Source: Companilactobacillus kimchii DSM 13961 = JCM 10707
GTDB lineage: Bacteria > Bacillota > Bacilli > Lactobacillales > Lactobacillaceae
Assembly (NCBI RefSeq): GCF_001435445.1
Contig: NZ_AZDH01000003.1
Span: 1 to 64,000, forward strand
Direction of reading: 5' to 3'
DNA: 64,000 bases
In this document: in pieces, positions 62,740 to 64,000 of the stretch
Numbering within the stretch: position 1 is the first letter of the stretch
How the letters are laid out: every line of letters starts with the position of its first letter
Made by a program: the position numbers and the translations under genes
The notes under the pieces: generated by a model
Databases searched by the model: none
Seen by the model: only the letters and a program-made list of their open reading frames with translations
What the model was told of the DNA's origin: nothing

Positions 62740-63042
62740 TTGGCAGCATACGATTTATACAAAATGACTTCAGATGTTAAATATCCCCCGGAGTGGGTTC
62801 AGTTAAGACGAGAAATCGAAGAATGGTCAAGAAATTATGAATCACCATTCAATGAAATTCCTTGTATGACTTCTAATTATCAATCTTTAAAAAATGCAAT
62901 TTATATACCAATTAAATTGGCTTTAGGACTTAAAACCATTAATGACATTGAAACATGGCAAGTTCCTAAAGCAAGAAGAATATTTTATGAAATTCGTGAA
63001 ATATGTGAAGGAGTTGATCCAGATGATATATCAAAATACTGA
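62740..63042 (+). CDS. Hypothetical phage early protein (100 aa)
   Basis: TTG start eight bases after GGAGG. Reads AAYDLYKMTSDVKYPPEWVQ, later SLKNAIYIPIKLALGLKTIN and ARRIFYEIREICEG. Soluble and helical. No family recognised; similar proteins are common in the early region of lactobacillar phages. Confidence 0.65.
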   Translation: MAAYDLYKMTSDVKYPPEWVQLRREIEEWSRNYESPFNEIPCMTSNYQSLKNAIYIPIKLALGLKTINDIETWQVPKARRIFYEIREICEGVDPDDISKY

Positions 63043-63271
63043 CATTCCTAAAATCAATAAGGCGTTAGATCGTTATACGAAAATTTGTAAACAAATTGGT
63101 TCAATTGATTACCAAATTGAGTACTCATTATCTAAATATTGTTTAGAACCGGGTAATTCTAAATTAGAAGAACACATTTTGGAATTAAAGCAATATCGAA
63201 CAGTTTTAGAGAATCAAAAATTCCAAGCTGAAGATAAAATCTATAAAGCTTTTGACGAGCAATATTCATGA
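63023..63271 (+). CDS. Hypothetical phage early protein (82 aa)
   Basis: ATG at 63023 after AAGGAG inside the previous gene (overlap 20 bases); reads MIYQNTDIPKINKALDRYTK and is a helical, coiled-coil-like protein (LEEHILELKQYRTVLENQ). ATGA overlap with the HNH gene. Function unknown. Confidence 0.65.
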   Translation: MIYQNTDIPKINKALDRYTKICKQIGSIDYQIEYSLSKYCLEPGNSKLEEHILELKQYRTVLENQKFQAEDKIYKAFDEQYS

Positions 63272-63768
63272 AAGAAATTAAAGGATTTGAAAAATTATAT
63301 GCGGTTACTAAAGATGGACGAGTTTACTCACTGATAACTACATCAAGTAGAAGAAAGGGTTTATTAAAAACGTATAAAGACGGCGGTTATTTAAAAGTGA
63401 ACCTTTACGATAAAAACGGTAAATGTTCTAAAAAGTTTGTTCATAGATTAGTAGCACAAACATATTTGAATAATCCAAGTCGATTACAAATTGTTAATCA
63501 TTTAGACGGTGACAAAGAAAACAATTCCATTGAAAATCTTGAATGGACTACTCAAAAGAAAAATATTAATCACTCATTTATTCATGGTTTAGAACATAGA
63601 TCTGTAGCTACTCAAATTGATAATACTATCTATCCAAATATGAAAATAGCTAGTTTAACAATAGGTTTTAAGTCATTTCGTATTGCATATGAACGAAGAA
63701 AACGAGGGAATGAATTTTACTTAGGAAAACATTCAATAAAGTGTGGTGATGCAATTGTCCAACATTAA
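63268..63768 (+). CDS. NUMOD4/HNH endonuclease
   Basis: 166 residues. NUMOD4 motif at the N-terminus (EIKGFEKLYAVTKDGRVYSL), HNH core (FVHRLVAQTYL, IVNHLDGDKENNSIENLEW) and a C-terminal helix-turn-helix (IDNTIYPNMKIASLTIGFKS). Free-standing HNH genes of this form act as homing endonucleases in phages. It overlaps both neighbours (four bases before, 20 after), so it is neatly packed into the early operon, just before the helicase gene that it may have invaded. Confidence 0.92.
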   Translation: MKEIKGFEKLYAVTKDGRVYSLITTSSRRKGLLKTYKDGGYLKVNLYDKNGKCSKKFVHRLVAQTYLNNPSRLQIVNHLDGDKENNSIENLEWTTQKKNINHSFIHGLEHRSVATQIDNTIYPNMKIASLTIGFKSFRIAYERRKRGNEFYLGKHSIKCGDAIVQH

Positions 63769-64000
63769 GTTATTCAAACATCAAGAAGATGTATTAAATC
63801 AGACCGAACCATATAACAGAGTAGCTTATTACTTGGATATGTGAATGGGTTTAGGAAAAACTTTTGTTGGTTCTGAAAAATTATGGGAACTGAATACACC
63901 GTTTAATTTGGTGATTTGTCAGAAATCAAAAATTAATGACTGGATTGACCATTTCAATGAATACTATTCAGATGATTATCAAGTTATTAGATATTCAAAA
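63749..64000 (+). pseudogene. Phage DEAD/SNF2-type helicase with an in-frame stop, cut by window end
   Basis: Starts ATG 63749 (or TTG 63755): MQLSNIKLFKHQEDVLNQTE, then RVAYYLDM. The next codon is TGA (63842-63844), followed in the same frame by MGLGKTFVGSEKLWEL and VICQKSKINDWIDHF. Related phage helicases read YYxDMGLGKTFVG here, so six bases (TGAATG) appear to be inserted at the Walker A motif. Re-initiation at the ATG of 63845 would keep GLGKT but lose the N-terminus. Could be inactivating, or a sequencing error. Confidence 0.75.

Larger units (their letters stand above)
58600..64000. mobile_element. Left end of a temperate prophage
   Basis: Integrase, superinfection-type lipoprotein, ImmA-like protein and CI on minus; Cro and early genes on plus, running off the window. 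Left attachment site must lie between 58508 and 58740; a duplicated core cannot be checked because the other end is outside the window. Confidence 0.85.

Overview
The window reads as an AT-rich, low-GC Gram-positive chromosome of the Lactobacillaceae. SLAP-type surface protein, C69 dipeptidase, oleate hydratase, LCP/EPS genes, strong AGGAGG-like ribosome sites and Fst-type RNA modules together fit Companilactobacillus (old Lactobacillus farciminis/alimentarius group) best; the genus is an inference. No tRNA, rRNA or CRISPR array was seen.

Layout. (1) 0.1-22.4 kb: an exopolysaccharide (EPS) island bounded by two identical 173-bp direct repeats. After a GlsB-type stress gene and a broken phage scaffold gene come the wzz/tyrosine kinase/PHP phosphatase module, an epimerase, the priming transferase, two GT2 transferases, a Wzy polymerase, a Stealth-family sugar-phosphate transferase and a Wzx flippase. 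A dTDP-rhamnose block follows (rmlC, rmlB, a second wzx, rmlD) and then an LCP ligase. IS256, IS30 and several ISL3 remnants break the cluster; an ISL3 copy has replaced the 5' end of rmlC, and no rmlA is present in the window. The end of the island holds a decayed ISL3, a complete Fst/par type I toxin-antitoxin locus and a few orphan genes. (2) 22.4-30.4 kb: a phage-inducible-island-like element: integrase and repressor on +, then divergent Cro, excisionase-like, small genes, primase-helicase, repeat-rich origin-like DNA and an ArpU-like regulator on -. (3) 30.5-57.5 kb: ordinary chromosome with redox, stress, peptidase, transport and regulator genes, several with readable operators (ArsR pair, MerR promoter with a 19-bp spacer). 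(4) 58.5-64 kb: the left end of a prophage: integrase, lipoprotein, ImmA-like, CI | Cro, small early genes, a NUMOD4/HNH endonuclease and a helicase whose Walker A region carries an in-frame stop.

How it works together: the EPS genes supply a complete Wzx/Wzy pathway (priming on undecaprenyl phosphate, elongation, flipping, polymerisation, chain-length control by the BY-kinase loop, wall attachment by LCP). The phage-like element depends on its own replication genes and probably on a helper phage for packaging, since it carries no capsid or terminase genes. A recurring small RNA hairpin with a TTGGCG loop occurs in the island, beside it, and in the prophage switch region, which is the most curious cross-cutting signal here.
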